Below are positions 1-6,164 of a stretch of 64,000 nt of DNA, in pieces. How positions within the stretch are numbered: the stretch's first letter is position 1; every line of letters begins with the position of its first letter. The translations under genes and the position numbers were made by a program. Below the pieces are notes generated by a model. That model searched no databases and was not told the DNA's origin. It worked only from the letters and a program-made list of their open reading frames with translations. The stretch lies in NCBI GenBank assembly GCA_947500525.1, contig CANMSH010000002.1, positions 1 through 64,000 on the forward strand, in the 5' to 3' direction. Source of the stretch: an uncultured Flavobacteriaceae bacterium (GTDB lineage: Bacteria > Bacteroidota > Bacteroidia > Flavobacteriales > Flavobacteriaceae).

Positions 1-203
1 TCGTCTTTTGTTTCCACTTTTACTCTGGTGTTCATAAGGTCTTTACGGTTGTACTTTTTAATCCATTCATTAATGGTGGTAGGGGCAATGCCGTAAAGTT
101 TTCCTAATTGGTTCTTGTTTAATTTTCCGGTTGTAAGTTCGTCTAAAATTTTCAGTTTAAAGGATTCTGAATACCGTCTGATCACTTTGTCATTTTTATA
201 CAT
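1..203 (-). CDS. IS3-family transposase OrfA, partial
   Basis: The 67 codons present start at ATG 203 and begin MYKNDKVIRRYSESFKLKIL. The segment shows an N-terminal basic patch and then a helix-turn-helix (about residues 20-50, with the element QLGKLYGIAPTTINEWIKKY). This is the pattern of the Tnp_8/HTH OrfA proteins of IS3 elements, which bind the terminal repeats and are fused to OrfB by programmed frameshifting. The reading frame is intact to the window edge. The copy number and completeness of the element cannot be judged here. Confidence 0.75.
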   Translation of the reverse strand, partial: MYKNDKVIRRYSESFKLKILDELTTGKLNKNQLGKLYGIAPTTINEWIKKYNRKDLMNTRVKVETKD

Positions 204-242
204 AATGTTTAAAATTATGTAGCCTTTATTCAGGACGGGTCA
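1..242 (-). mobile_element. IS3-family insertion sequence, 5' end (partial)
   Basis: Read on the minus strand, the element begins at 242 with TGACCCGTCCTGAATAAAGG, which starts with the TG dinucleotide typical of IS3-family ends. An OrfA-type transposase gene begins 39 bases further in. The element lies immediately beyond the R' junction of the last attC site, so it appears to have inserted about 12 bases into the next gene cassette. The rest of the element, including the catalytic OrfB, lies left of the window. Confidence 0.7.
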
Positions 243-251
243 TAATGAAGC

Positions 252-385
252 ACAACGGTTTGGCTATGGTTTCGTTGCGGAATCGTCCGCGAGGACTATT
301 CCGAGAAACACTAGCCATCATTGCAAGATAAGAATTTCCGTTTAGGAAATTCCGCCGCAATGAATTATAGCCATTGTTGTAAAAC
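252..385 (-). repeat. attC-like site 1 (distal)
   Basis: This is an imperfect palindrome of about 134 bases. Its + strand arms are ACAACGGTTTGGCTATGG and CGCAATGAATTATAGCC. The interior holds two smaller hairpins, GGAATCGTCC/GGACTATTCC and AATTTCC/GGAAATT. The arms differ by an extra base and mismatches, as the extrahelical bases of attC sites do. The R'' decamer GTTGTAAAAC (376-385) matches the inverted decamer at the cassette start (1666-1675). Confidence 0.75.
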
Positions 386-390
386 GTTTT

Positions 391-1011
391 TTACTTTATT
401 CCGAATGGTTTTATTTTCAATTCCGATTGCCATTCAGTTCCGTATTTTTTATTTAAATAGTCAAAAATCATTTGATTATTTTCAGTTGCTTTTTTGAAAG
501 ACAAAGGATCAATTACACAATTTTCTTTGGTTAGTCCGATTCCATATTTTACTTTGAAATCAACATATTCTTTTGGAATTGAACTATCAATTCCGTGCAT
601 TATGAAATTCAGAGTTCCATTTTCAATTCGTTGTGAGATTTGTTCATCTGTCAAATTAGTATCCAAATTCATTGGGAAAGAGTAAATTCCATTACTTTTA
701 AATTCGGTTTTTTCCAATAATCGAACAATGATTGTATTTTTCTTTTTATTGATTCTTGATGGATAAAAAGTGTAAGAAGTAAAGTCGTCTGATACAAAAC
801 TGAATTCATATTTTCCTTTTTCTGGTAAAGTAACCATAAAACTCTCCTCTTGAGTAATCTTAATTTTTTTGTTTAGGTTAATAATTGTGAATTCTCCTGC
901 TTTTAATTCCCTATCTGTTACGTTCTCAAATACAACAGTAGCTACAATTTCAGTAGCAAAAACCATTGTTGTAAATAATGCAAAGGTCAAAGTCAAAATT
1001 ATTTTTCTCAT
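391..1011 (-). CDS. secreted hypothetical protein, cassette-borne
   Basis: I do not recognise this 206-residue protein. It begins MRKIILTLTFALFTTMVFA, a clear Sec signal peptide with cleavage near residue 19, so it is probably exported. The mature part starts with a short beta-rich stretch (EIVATVVFENVTDRELKAGE) that could be an immunoglobulin-like or carboxypeptidase-regulatory-like fold, followed by a mixed region without obvious catalytic motifs. Its stop codon lies 6 bases from attC site 1, the usual cassette arrangement. A solitary R''-like remnant lies 39 bases upstream, so it shares a fused cassette with the lipoprotein gene before it. Confidence 0.7.
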   Translation of the reverse strand: MRKIILTLTFALFTTMVFATEIVATVVFENVTDRELKAGEFTIINLNKKIKITQEESFMVTLPEKGKYEFSFVSDDFTSYTFYPSRINKKKNTIIVRLLEKTEFKSNGIYSFPMNLDTNLTDEQISQRIENGTLNFIMHGIDSSIPKEYVDFKVKYGIGLTKENCVIDPLSFKKATENNQMIFDYLNKKYGTEWQSELKIKPFGIK

Positions 1012-1049
1012 AAATTCTATTTTTTAAAAGACGATAATCAATTTCTTAA

Positions 1050-1063
1050 GTTGCAAAACGTTT
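1050..1063 (-). repeat. attC remnant (R''-like box only)
   Basis: The + strand sequence GTTGCAAAACGTTTT just before a minus-strand stop codon has the same form as the R'' box and gene-end junction of the five full sites. The palindromic body is absent. The decamer differs at one base from the cassette start at 1666-1675. This suggests two cassettes were fused when an attC body was lost. Confidence 0.5.
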
Positions 1064-1065
1064 TC

Positions 1066-1614
1066 TTATTTTAAAATAACTAGCTCAGTCGTTTTTATAA
1101 ACTTTCCTTTTTCTGTTATTCTCCCTGAAATTTTAAATTGGAGAGAATCATTTTGAGGTTCAATCGAAAATTTAAAGTGATTTGAAATAGAAGAAACTTC
1201 GTTCACATTTAATTCATACGTTTCACCAAAATCATCTAAGTATAAAAGAATATCATTTATATTACTTCCAGCTAGGTGATTGTCATCAAAATCGAATACT
1301 GTTGTTACATTAAGCGAGTCAATTGTATTTATATAAATAACCTCGTTTGGGTTAGTACAAGCATACGCTTTGTCCATTGTTGAAAAATTTGATGCCATTT
1401 CAACTCTTGTGGATAATGAATCTGCATAAATACCTATCCCTAATTCGCTTGGGTTGTACATATCTCGATAAGGGAAAATTCCATTTTCATCGAAAGAAAA
1501 AAGGAGCACATTAGCAGATTCAACAGTATTGTATGTAATTGTTCTATCATCAGAACAACAAGATATTATTGTTCCAGAAAAGTAAATCATAAGGGCAAAT
1601 ATAAATTTCTTCAT
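1066..1614 (-). CDS. lipoprotein of unknown function, cassette-borne
   Basis: This 182-residue protein begins with a basic, hydrophobic leader and a lipobox-like stretch (SGTIISCCSDD, cysteine at 19 or 20), so it is probably a lipid-anchored envelope protein. The mature chain is acidic and beta-rich, with no motif that I recognise. It is the first gene of the fused cassette. Its ATG lies 52 bases from the cassette start decamer GTTGTAAAAC, leaving little room for its own promoter. Transcription from within the array or from a Pc-like promoter is likely. Confidence 0.65.
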   Translation of the reverse strand: MKKFIFALMIYFSGTIISCCSDDRTITYNTVESANVLLFSFDENGIFPYRDMYNPSELGIGIYADSLSTRVEMASNFSTMDKAYACTNPNEVIYINTIDSLNVTTVFDFDDNHLAGSNINDILLYLDDFGETYELNVNEVSSISNHFKFSIEPQNDSLQFKISGRITEKGKFIKTTELVILK

Positions 1615-1670
1615 CAGAATTCTTTTTCAATAGATGTTGAATTTTTTAGATGGTTGTGTCAAAATGTTTT

Positions 1671-1803
1671 ACAACGGTTTGGCTATGGTTTCGTTGCGGA
1701 ATCGTCCGCTAGGACATTCCGAGATAACCTAGCCATCATTGCAAGATAAGAATTTCCGTTTAGGAAATTCCGCCGCAATGAATTATAGCCGTTGTTACAC
1801 AAC
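1671..1803 (-). repeat. attC-like site 2
   Basis: The site is nearly identical to site 1, with the same arms, the same two internal hairpins and few substitutions. Its R'' decamer GTTACACAAC (1794-1803) matches the start of the cassette whose gene lies just upstream (GTTGTGTAAC on the + strand at 2626-2635). The minus-strand gene stops 4 bases away. Confidence 0.75.
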
Positions 1804-1807
1804 GTTT

Positions 1808-2623
1808 TTATTTATCTATTTTGAGAAGTTTGCTCTTTTTATTTTTTAATTCCGTCAGTTTTTCTTTTTTTAATCTAAACTCTAACCCTTTAAAGTCAAT
1901 CCATTTTGCACTAGATAGAGTAAAGTTTAAACTATCCGTTCTATTCAAAATCTTAGAAGTTAAAATCAGAATGTCATTTTTATTTTTCCATAGTCCTTCT
2001 GTAAATTCTGAACTATGTCCTATTGTTTTCCAAAATTTAAATGTTCTATCCTTAGTTAAGATTAGTTTTATTCCGTAGTTCTTTTTTCCGATGCCTTTGA
2101 ATTCACCATAGAAGAATTGGGTTTTTTCATTTGGGGGCTCAATTTTCATTAATTCATACATTCGATCATTAAATATTTTTATAAATCTTTTGTCTTTATA
2201 TCCGTCCGTACAAGTATGGCATAATTTTAAATTTGTAATTTGAATTCCGTTTAATATTAATTTGTCAATTGACTTTTCTTGACACCCTGAATACCCGCCG
2301 TCCGAACTTATTAGAATTCGCTTACCATCAAGAAACAATGCGGTTGACATTTGATATATTCTCATTTCAATCCATTTGATGTCTTTTTCAGTTAGTTTAA
2401 ATTCAGATCGGAAACCACTATAAGTTTTGAGACGTTCTAACGTATTTAACTTTACTTTTATAAATGGGCTTTCAGGCTTGTAAATTGTATCAGATTTGAA
2501 GTTTTCAGGTACATAATTCATTAAATCAGAATATTCTCTTTCGTATTGAGTAGAAGATTCCTGATTTTGAGCAAAGGTTAATGTGCTTAAAATTATACTA
2601 TATATGAAAACTGCTTTTCTCAA
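1808..2623 (-). CDS. secreted hypothetical protein, cassette-borne, TTG start
   Basis: I do not recognise this protein. The frame is open from an ATG at 2677, but the first 18 codons lie inside attC site 3 and read like translated repeat. A TTG at 2623 begins LRKAVFIYSIILSTLTFAQ, a good signal peptide ending AQ, and lies just past the cassette start decamer. I therefore prefer TTG, giving 271 residues. The mature protein has a Cys pair near the middle (KLCHTCTDGYKDKRF) and a C-terminal region resembling lipocalin-like META/DUF strands (FKFWKTIGHSSEFTEGLWK). The C-terminus is lysine-rich. It is probably periplasmic or secreted; function unknown. Confidence 0.65.
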   Translation of the reverse strand: MRKAVFIYSIILSTLTFAQNQESSTQYEREYSDLMNYVPENFKSDTIYKPESPFIKVKLNTLERLKTYSGFRSEFKLTEKDIKWIEMRIYQMSTALFLDGKRILISSDGGYSGCQEKSIDKLILNGIQITNLKLCHTCTDGYKDKRFIKIFNDRMYELMKIEPPNEKTQFFYGEFKGIGKKNYGIKLILTKDRTFKFWKTIGHSSEFTEGLWKNKNDILILTSKILNRTDSLNFTLSSAKWIDFKGLEFRLKKEKLTELKNKKSKLLKIDK

Positions 2624-2630
2624 ATGTTGT

Positions 2631-2762
2631 GTAACGGTTGGGCTATGGTTTCGTTGCGGAATCGTCCGATAGGACATTCCGAGATAACCAAGCCATCATT
2701 GCAAGATAAGAATTTCCGGCAGGAAATTCCGCCGCAATGAATTATAGCCGTTGTTGTAGTGC
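2631..2762 (-). repeat. attC-like site 3
   Basis: The arms and internal hairpins are the same as in sites 1 and 2, with a shortened inner hairpin (AATTTCCGGCAGGAAATT). The R'' decamer GTTGTAGTGC (2753-2762) is the inverse of the start of its own cassette (GCACTACAAC, + strand 3366-3375). Confidence 0.75.
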
Positions 2763-2766
2763 GTTT

Positions 2767-3075
2767 TTATTTAGTTATCACTCTATTATTTCCACATGCT
2801 GCACATAGTTTAGCTTTTGGCGTTCTATATGGTTTTCCACAATTCTCGCAATCAGGTCCGATCTGTTCTAGTGAATGATGCATTATCGCATTCGGTTCGG
2901 TCTCTCCAAACCCAGTCAAACCATTATAGTAATCTAATAATTCTTTAAACCTTCCTTGTCCGTCCGCTTTTATGGTTTTAAATCCATTAGAGTACAATTT
3001 AGAAGCGATTGCAAATTCTTCTTTGTCCAACATTGGAATTTCCATTTTACATCTCCAACAATATTTAATTTCCAT
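2767..3075 (-). CDS. zinc-ribbon hypothetical protein, cassette-borne
   Basis: This 102-residue cytosolic protein has a CWRC pair at residues 6-9. Near the C-terminus are two further CxxC pairs, CENCGKPYRTPKAKLCAACG, which form a rubredoxin-like zinc ribbon. The middle is mixed alpha/beta with a conserved-looking NAIMHHSLEQIGPDC stretch. Its start overlaps the end of the preceding gene by 11 bases, so the two are translationally coupled within one cassette. Such zinc ribbons bind nucleic acid or protein; no specific role can be given. Confidence 0.7.
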   Translation of the reverse strand: MEIKYCWRCKMEIPMLDKEEFAIASKLYSNGFKTIKADGQGRFKELLDYYNGLTGFGETEPNAIMHHSLEQIGPDCENCGKPYRTPKAKLCAACGNNRVITK

Positions 3076-3328
3076 TTTCGGTCAGTACTTTATCCACAAT
3101 TTTTATTAATTCAGAATGAGATTCAATAAATGGCTTCATTAATTCATTATAATTTTCTAGTTTCCATAAGTGCTTTTCTCGCAAAGCAGGTAGGTCGTCA
3201 AACCCATTTAGATAAAACATTGCTACTGGTTTTAATTCAGTCATTCCATTCGAATATTCCGAATATAAATTGTCTAAAATCGAAATGTGGTCAATCTTTT
3301 CCGAACCTGGCTTTTCTTTCAATTCCAA
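3065..3328 (-). CDS. small hypothetical protein, cassette-borne
   Basis: This 87-residue helical protein has no signal peptide and no motif that I recognise. It opens the two-gene cassette and overlaps the zinc-ribbon gene by 11 bases. The pair moving together in one cassette suggests a joint function, for example a toxin-antitoxin or immunity-like pair, but nothing in either sequence proves that. The start codon ATG lies 38 bases after the cassette start decamer. Confidence 0.6.
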   Translation of the reverse strand: MELKEKPGSEKIDHISILDNLYSEYSNGMTELKPVAMFYLNGFDDLPALREKHLWKLENYNELMKPFIESHSELIKIVDKVLTENGN

Positions 3329-3370
3329 TAAACTATTAATTACTTTCTCAGTGCATTTCTCAAATGCACT

Positions 3371-3577
3371 ACAACGGTTGGGCTATGGTTTCGTTGTGGT
3401 TTGGCGATTGTTGCGTCAAGGGTTTTCATTTCTCTAAACAATACCTACTTACGTTCTTTTAAGAATTAGCAACAATTGCTTACCACAAGGTTCATAGCTC
3501 TTTCTAATGTTTAAAAGTAATGAATTTTTACTTCCGATTCGGAAGTAAACAATGAATTATAGCCGTTGTTGTGTACA
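3371..3577 (-). repeat. attC-like site 4 (enlarged)
   Basis: The outer ends match the other sites (ACAACGGTTGGGCTATGG and CAATGAATTATAGCCG). The site is about 207 bases rather than 130 because the interior differs. It contains a further inverted pair, TTGTGGTTTGGCGATTGTTGC near 3395 and GCAACAATTGCTTACCACAA near 3469. The R'' decamer GTTGTGTACA (3568-3577) matches the inverted start of its cassette at 4223-4232. Confidence 0.7.
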
Positions 3578-3584
3578 GTATTTC

Positions 3585-4202
3585 TTATAGATTCAACTGA
3601 GTATCTTTAGTAATTTTCAATATTTCTCCTCTTTTAGGGTTTTGAGATTTTCGGACAATCAGATATATTAAGGAAGACACTATTATTGTTCCAAAAATTA
3701 TTGTTCCAATAGTTCCCAAAACATCGGCAATCCAAACAATTATTTGTTTGAGCCAAGCTCGCCTTCCAGAAACTCTAGGACTTTCACCTTTTTCCAATTC
3801 CATTGCAGATAGATATGTTACAACAATTAGAATTACAGAAACCCCTAAAGTTATAAGTTGAGGAAGGATTTGTTTAAAAATGGAATAATTTTTCAGTTCA
3901 GTTCCTTTAAGCTGAGTTTTTAAATAAGGTTTAATATCTGAGTAAACGATTTTGTTCATTCGATGTTTTTCTTCAAGAACATTGTCATCTTTAAATGTAA
4001 ATTCAATTGTGAAGTCAGTGTCATTAAAAATAATTTCTTTTAAATCTTGATATCGAATGCTTTTTACGACTCCTAATTTTTTTGTTTCAATTAGCTCATT
4101 GATATTTACATCTTTACCTTGATCCGTTAGCCAAATAGATTTTTCAGTTAGTATTAAATATTTATCAGTAAAATCTGTTTCTGAAATTTTCCAACTTTTC
4201 AT
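3585..4202 (-). CDS. membrane hypothetical protein, cassette-borne
   Basis: This 205-residue protein has an N-terminal soluble, beta-rich part of about 105 residues (EKSIWLTDQGKDVNI, ELKEIIFNDTDFTIEFTF). That part resembles the small PH-like domains seen in bacterial membrane proteins. Two transmembrane segments follow (about 114-132 and 155-183), joined by a basic loop. No enzyme motif is visible. It is the only gene in its cassette and stops 8 bases from attC site 4. Probably inner-membrane; function unknown. Confidence 0.65.
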   Translation of the reverse strand: MKSWKISETDFTDKYLILTEKSIWLTDQGKDVNINELIETKKLGVVKSIRYQDLKEIIFNDTDFTIEFTFKDDNVLEEKHRMNKIVYSDIKPYLKTQLKGTELKNYSIFKQILPQLITLGVSVILIVVTYLSAMELEKGESPRVSGRRAWLKQIIVWIADVLGTIGTIIFGTIIVSSLIYLIVRKSQNPKRGEILKITKDTQLNL

Positions 4203-4223
4203 TTTTCAATTTAGGGTTTTATT

Positions 4224-4356
4224 GTACACAACGGTTTGTGTATGATTTGTGCGGAATCGTCCGCAGGATGATTCCGATGGAAATCATATATAAATTTAAG
4301 TATAATTATTCCTATTAGTCAAATAGCCGCATGAATTATACACGTTGTTACCCAAC
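4224..4356 (-). repeat. attC-like site 5 (recombinase-proximal, divergent)
   Basis: The arms are GTGTATGATTTGTGCGG and CCGCATGAATTATACAC, so the GGCTAT of the other sites is replaced symmetrically by GTGTAT. That is a compensatory change that preserves pairing. The interior keeps GGAATCGTCC and GGATGATTCC. The R'' decamer GTTACCCAAC (4347-4356) is the inverse of GTTGGGTAAC at the attI junction (4764-4773). Confidence 0.75.
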
Positions 4357-4361
4357 GTTTT

Positions 4362-4757
4362 TTATTCAACTTCATACTCAATTTTTTCCGTTGGTTTTAT
4401 TTCAAATAAGTGCTTTCCATTTCCCAAATCAGTGGATTTCCAATAAGCGTAAGAAGAACTTGTTTTCTTTATAATTGTGAATTTATAATTCCGAAAGTCA
4501 ATGTAGATCAGTCGAGTTTTAGGCCAAGATTTTTTATTCTTAAACATTCTCAAGAATATTCCATTTTCTGCATAGTGAATGAAGTCCCCGAAATATTTTC
4601 CGTCCAGTTTGGAATTAAGATTAGGATTGTTAGTCCTTAAACTGTAGATTTTAACTACTCCGTCAAAAGCAGTTTCATACACTAACTTTCTCTCAAAAGT
4701 AATAAGACCGGCTTTGGCCCATTCAGCATATTTTTCCGTTTTGTAATTCAGGTTCAT
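4362..4757 (-). CDS. hypothetical protein of the first cassette
   Basis: This 131-residue soluble protein has no signal peptide and no motif that I recognise. It is beta-rich with many aromatic residues (KYFGDFIHYAENGIFLRMFKNKKSWPKTRLIYIDF). It sits in the cassette closest to the recombinase, the position normally occupied by the most recent insertion and the best expressed. The ATG is 6 bases from the junction decamer. The stop is 5 bases from attC site 5. Confidence 0.65.
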   Translation of the reverse strand: MNLNYKTEKYAEWAKAGLITFERKLVYETAFDGVVKIYSLRTNNPNLNSKLDGKYFGDFIHYAENGIFLRMFKNKKSWPKTRLIYIDFRNYKFTIIKKTSSSYAYWKSTDLGNGKHLFEIKPTEKIEYEVE

Positions 4758-4763
4758 TTAAAT

Positions 4764-4852
4764 GTTGGGTAACTAGTTATATGCGTATATTATATACTGT
4801 TTATCGGTTTGCCACTCCAGATAAGCGTAATAATCCATTGGGTTTATCAGTT
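4764..4852 (-). other. attI-like primary recombination site
   Basis: The junction box GTTGGGTAAC (4764-4773) is the boundary of the first cassette. Beyond it the sequence has no attC palindrome, as expected of attI. Within 20 bases lies TATATGCGTATATTA (4778-4792), which matches 13 of 15 bases of the palindrome upstream of the recombinase gene. An 11-base direct repeat GTTTATCRGTT occurs at 4799-4809 and 4842-4852, reminiscent of the direct repeats bound by integrase at attI1. Assignment is by position and comparison, not experiment. Confidence 0.5.
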
Positions 4853-4894
4853 AAGAGTTTTCTTATTTTATTGTAAAATACACCGAACTTGTTT

Positions 4895-4902
4895 CAAATA
4901 TA
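4895..4902 (-). promoter_or_regulatory. candidate -7 element of a cassette promoter (Pc-like)
   Basis: On the minus strand TATATTTG lies just after the recombinase stop codon, pointing into the array. It fits the Bacteroidota -7 consensus TAnnTTTG. I see no convincing TTTG at -33, so the call is tentative. If used, transcription would start near 4888 and cross attI before the first cassette gene. Confidence 0.3.
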
Positions 4903-4907
4903 AGTAA

Positions 4908-6083
4908 TTAATAATTCTCAGATAACCTTATATTTCCATCATTGCCAACTGTTTTTACCAGTTTTTTTAATACAATATCTAATGGACTTTCAATATTTAA
5001 CAAATCTTTTTTAGCAACATGGGTATATAGCATGGTCGTTTCGGGTTTAGAATGACCTAGCAATTCTTGTATATAACGTAAATCAATTCCGTTTTCCAAT
5101 AAATGAGTGGCATAGCTATGCCTTAAAGTATGAGGTGTTACATTTTTTGAAATAGTTGCTTCTTTACAAGATCTTTTTAAAAATGCTCTTATGCTTTCAG
5201 CACTGTATTTTTGAGAAGGTTTTCCCTCCGTAAAGAACACAATAGGTTTATAAGTTTGTAAGTAGTTTAACATAAGTGGTATAAAACTCTTTGCCAAAAT
5301 CACATTTCTATCTTTACGTCCTTTACTATTTTTTACAATGATCTGTCTTCTATCGATATCAATATGGCTTAATTGTAGATTTAAAAGTTCACTAATACGT
5401 AAGCCAGCTGAGTATATCATTGCTAGAATAGCTCGATGTTTTAAATTCTTTGTACATCTAAGTATATCTATCACCTCTTCTTTAGATAATACAGTGGGCA
5501 AAAATTTAGATCTGTTTGGTCGGGTAAGGGCAGGGTCTTCAATTTTGCTATTTGGATAAAATACGATAAACAATTTAACTGCACTAATGAACTGTCTATG
5601 TGTACTGATGCTATACTTCCTAGGAATGAATACCTCTTCTATGAATCTTTCAACATCCCTATTAGTCAAAGTATCTAGTGGAATATCATTAACAAAACTT
5701 AAAAAGTCAGCTATGTAAGTAAAATATGTCTGCACTGTACTAACGCTATATCTTTTTCCTTTTAGATATGATATGAAAGAGCGTATTATTTCTTTATTTT
5801 CGTTCGAAATAATACGTTTCTTTCTATATGTAGGTTGTTTTGGTATGACATAAATCGATTTGTCAATGATAATAGTTGATTGATTGTTAAATAATTGTTG
5901 AATCAATTGTAAATTTTCTTGAGTAAAATAGCCATACCAGCATCTCATAGAAATACTCCATTTAAATTTTCCAGACTGTTTGATAATCGAAATTAACTGA
6001 TGATTGAATTTAAAAAAGACTAAAATGGAATCTTGCTTTTTTAGAAAAGCGCGTTTCAATGTGATGTTAGGCAATGATTTCAT
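4908..6083 (-). CDS. integron-integrase-like tyrosine recombinase (no IntI extra domain)
   Basis: This is a 391-residue DNA recombinase. Residues 1-90 form an N-terminal extension, about 95-180 a SAM-like core-binding domain and 195-370 the catalytic domain. The catalytic set is complete: R229 (SAGLRISELL), K254 (NSKGRKDR), H318 and R321 (TPHTLRHSYATHLL), H344 (LLGH) and nucleophile Y353 (TTMLYTH). The end, YTHVAKKDLLNIESPLD, closely resembles the conserved IntI ending with SPLD. Only 56 residues separate GRKDR from TPHT, so the roughly 35-residue insertion that characterises IntI and binds folded attC DNA is absent. The gene's 3' end faces attI, the reverse of class 1 integrons. It probably mobilises the neighbouring cassettes; an unrelated resident recombinase is the alternative. 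Confidence 0.75.
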   Translation of the reverse strand: MKSLPNITLKRAFLKKQDSILVFFKFNHQLISIIKQSGKFKWSISMRCWYGYFTQENLQLIQQLFNNQSTIIIDKSIYVIPKQPTYRKKRIISNENKEIIRSFISYLKGKRYSVSTVQTYFTYIADFLSFVNDIPLDTLTNRDVERFIEEVFIPRKYSISTHRQFISAVKLFIVFYPNSKIEDPALTRPNRSKFLPTVLSKEEVIDILRCTKNLKHRAILAMIYSAGLRISELLNLQLSHIDIDRRQIIVKNSKGRKDRNVILAKSFIPLMLNYLQTYKPIVFFTEGKPSQKYSAESIRAFLKRSCKEATISKNVTPHTLRHSYATHLLENGIDLRYIQELLGHSKPETTMLYTHVAKKDLLNIESPLDIVLKKLVKTVGNDGNIRLSENY

Positions 6084-6125
6084 ATGCTAAAAGTCAATAA
6101 AAAAATAGTATATTCGCTTTAATAG

Positions 6126-6149
6126 ACGTTTATATACGTATATAAACGT
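6126..6149. promoter_or_regulatory. 24-base perfect palindrome between divergent genes
   Basis: ACGTTTATATAC is followed directly by its exact reverse complement. The site lies between the divergent recombinase and zinc-finger genes, 43 bases from the first start codon and 16 from the second. It is placed to act as an operator for both. Its central 15 bases recur with two changes beside attI (4778-4792), so the recombinase itself may bind both sites. Confidence 0.5.
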
Positions 6150-6164
6150 AAAATAATACAACTA

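Larger units (their letters stand above)
242..4773 (-). mobile_element. integron-like gene cassette array (five cassettes plus a truncated sixth)
   Basis: Minus-strand genes are separated by palindromic sites whose outer arms read GGCTATAATTCATTGCGG and CCGCAACGAAACCATAGCC, flanked by GTT and AAC. Reading from the recombinase, cassette junctions (AAC on the + strand) fall at 4771-4773, 4230-4232, 3373-3375, 2633-2635, 1673-1675 and 254-256. In all five complete cassettes the first ten bases (GTT plus seven variable bases) are the exact reverse complement of the ten bases at the start of that cassette's own attC. This is expected if excision to a circle brings the two together as R' and R''. 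Genes end within about 10 bases of the attC, as in integron cassettes. All genes share one orientation. Confidence 0.8.

Noticed and set aside
242..4360. The repeats as a CRISPR array
   Set aside because: Repeats are far too long, palindromic and separated by genes, not by 30-40 base spacers. No cas genes are present.
242..4360. The palindromes as simple dispersed intergenic repeats
   Set aside because: Chance dispersal does not explain the exact, cassette-specific match between the two ends of all five cassettes, nor the constant position of gene stops.
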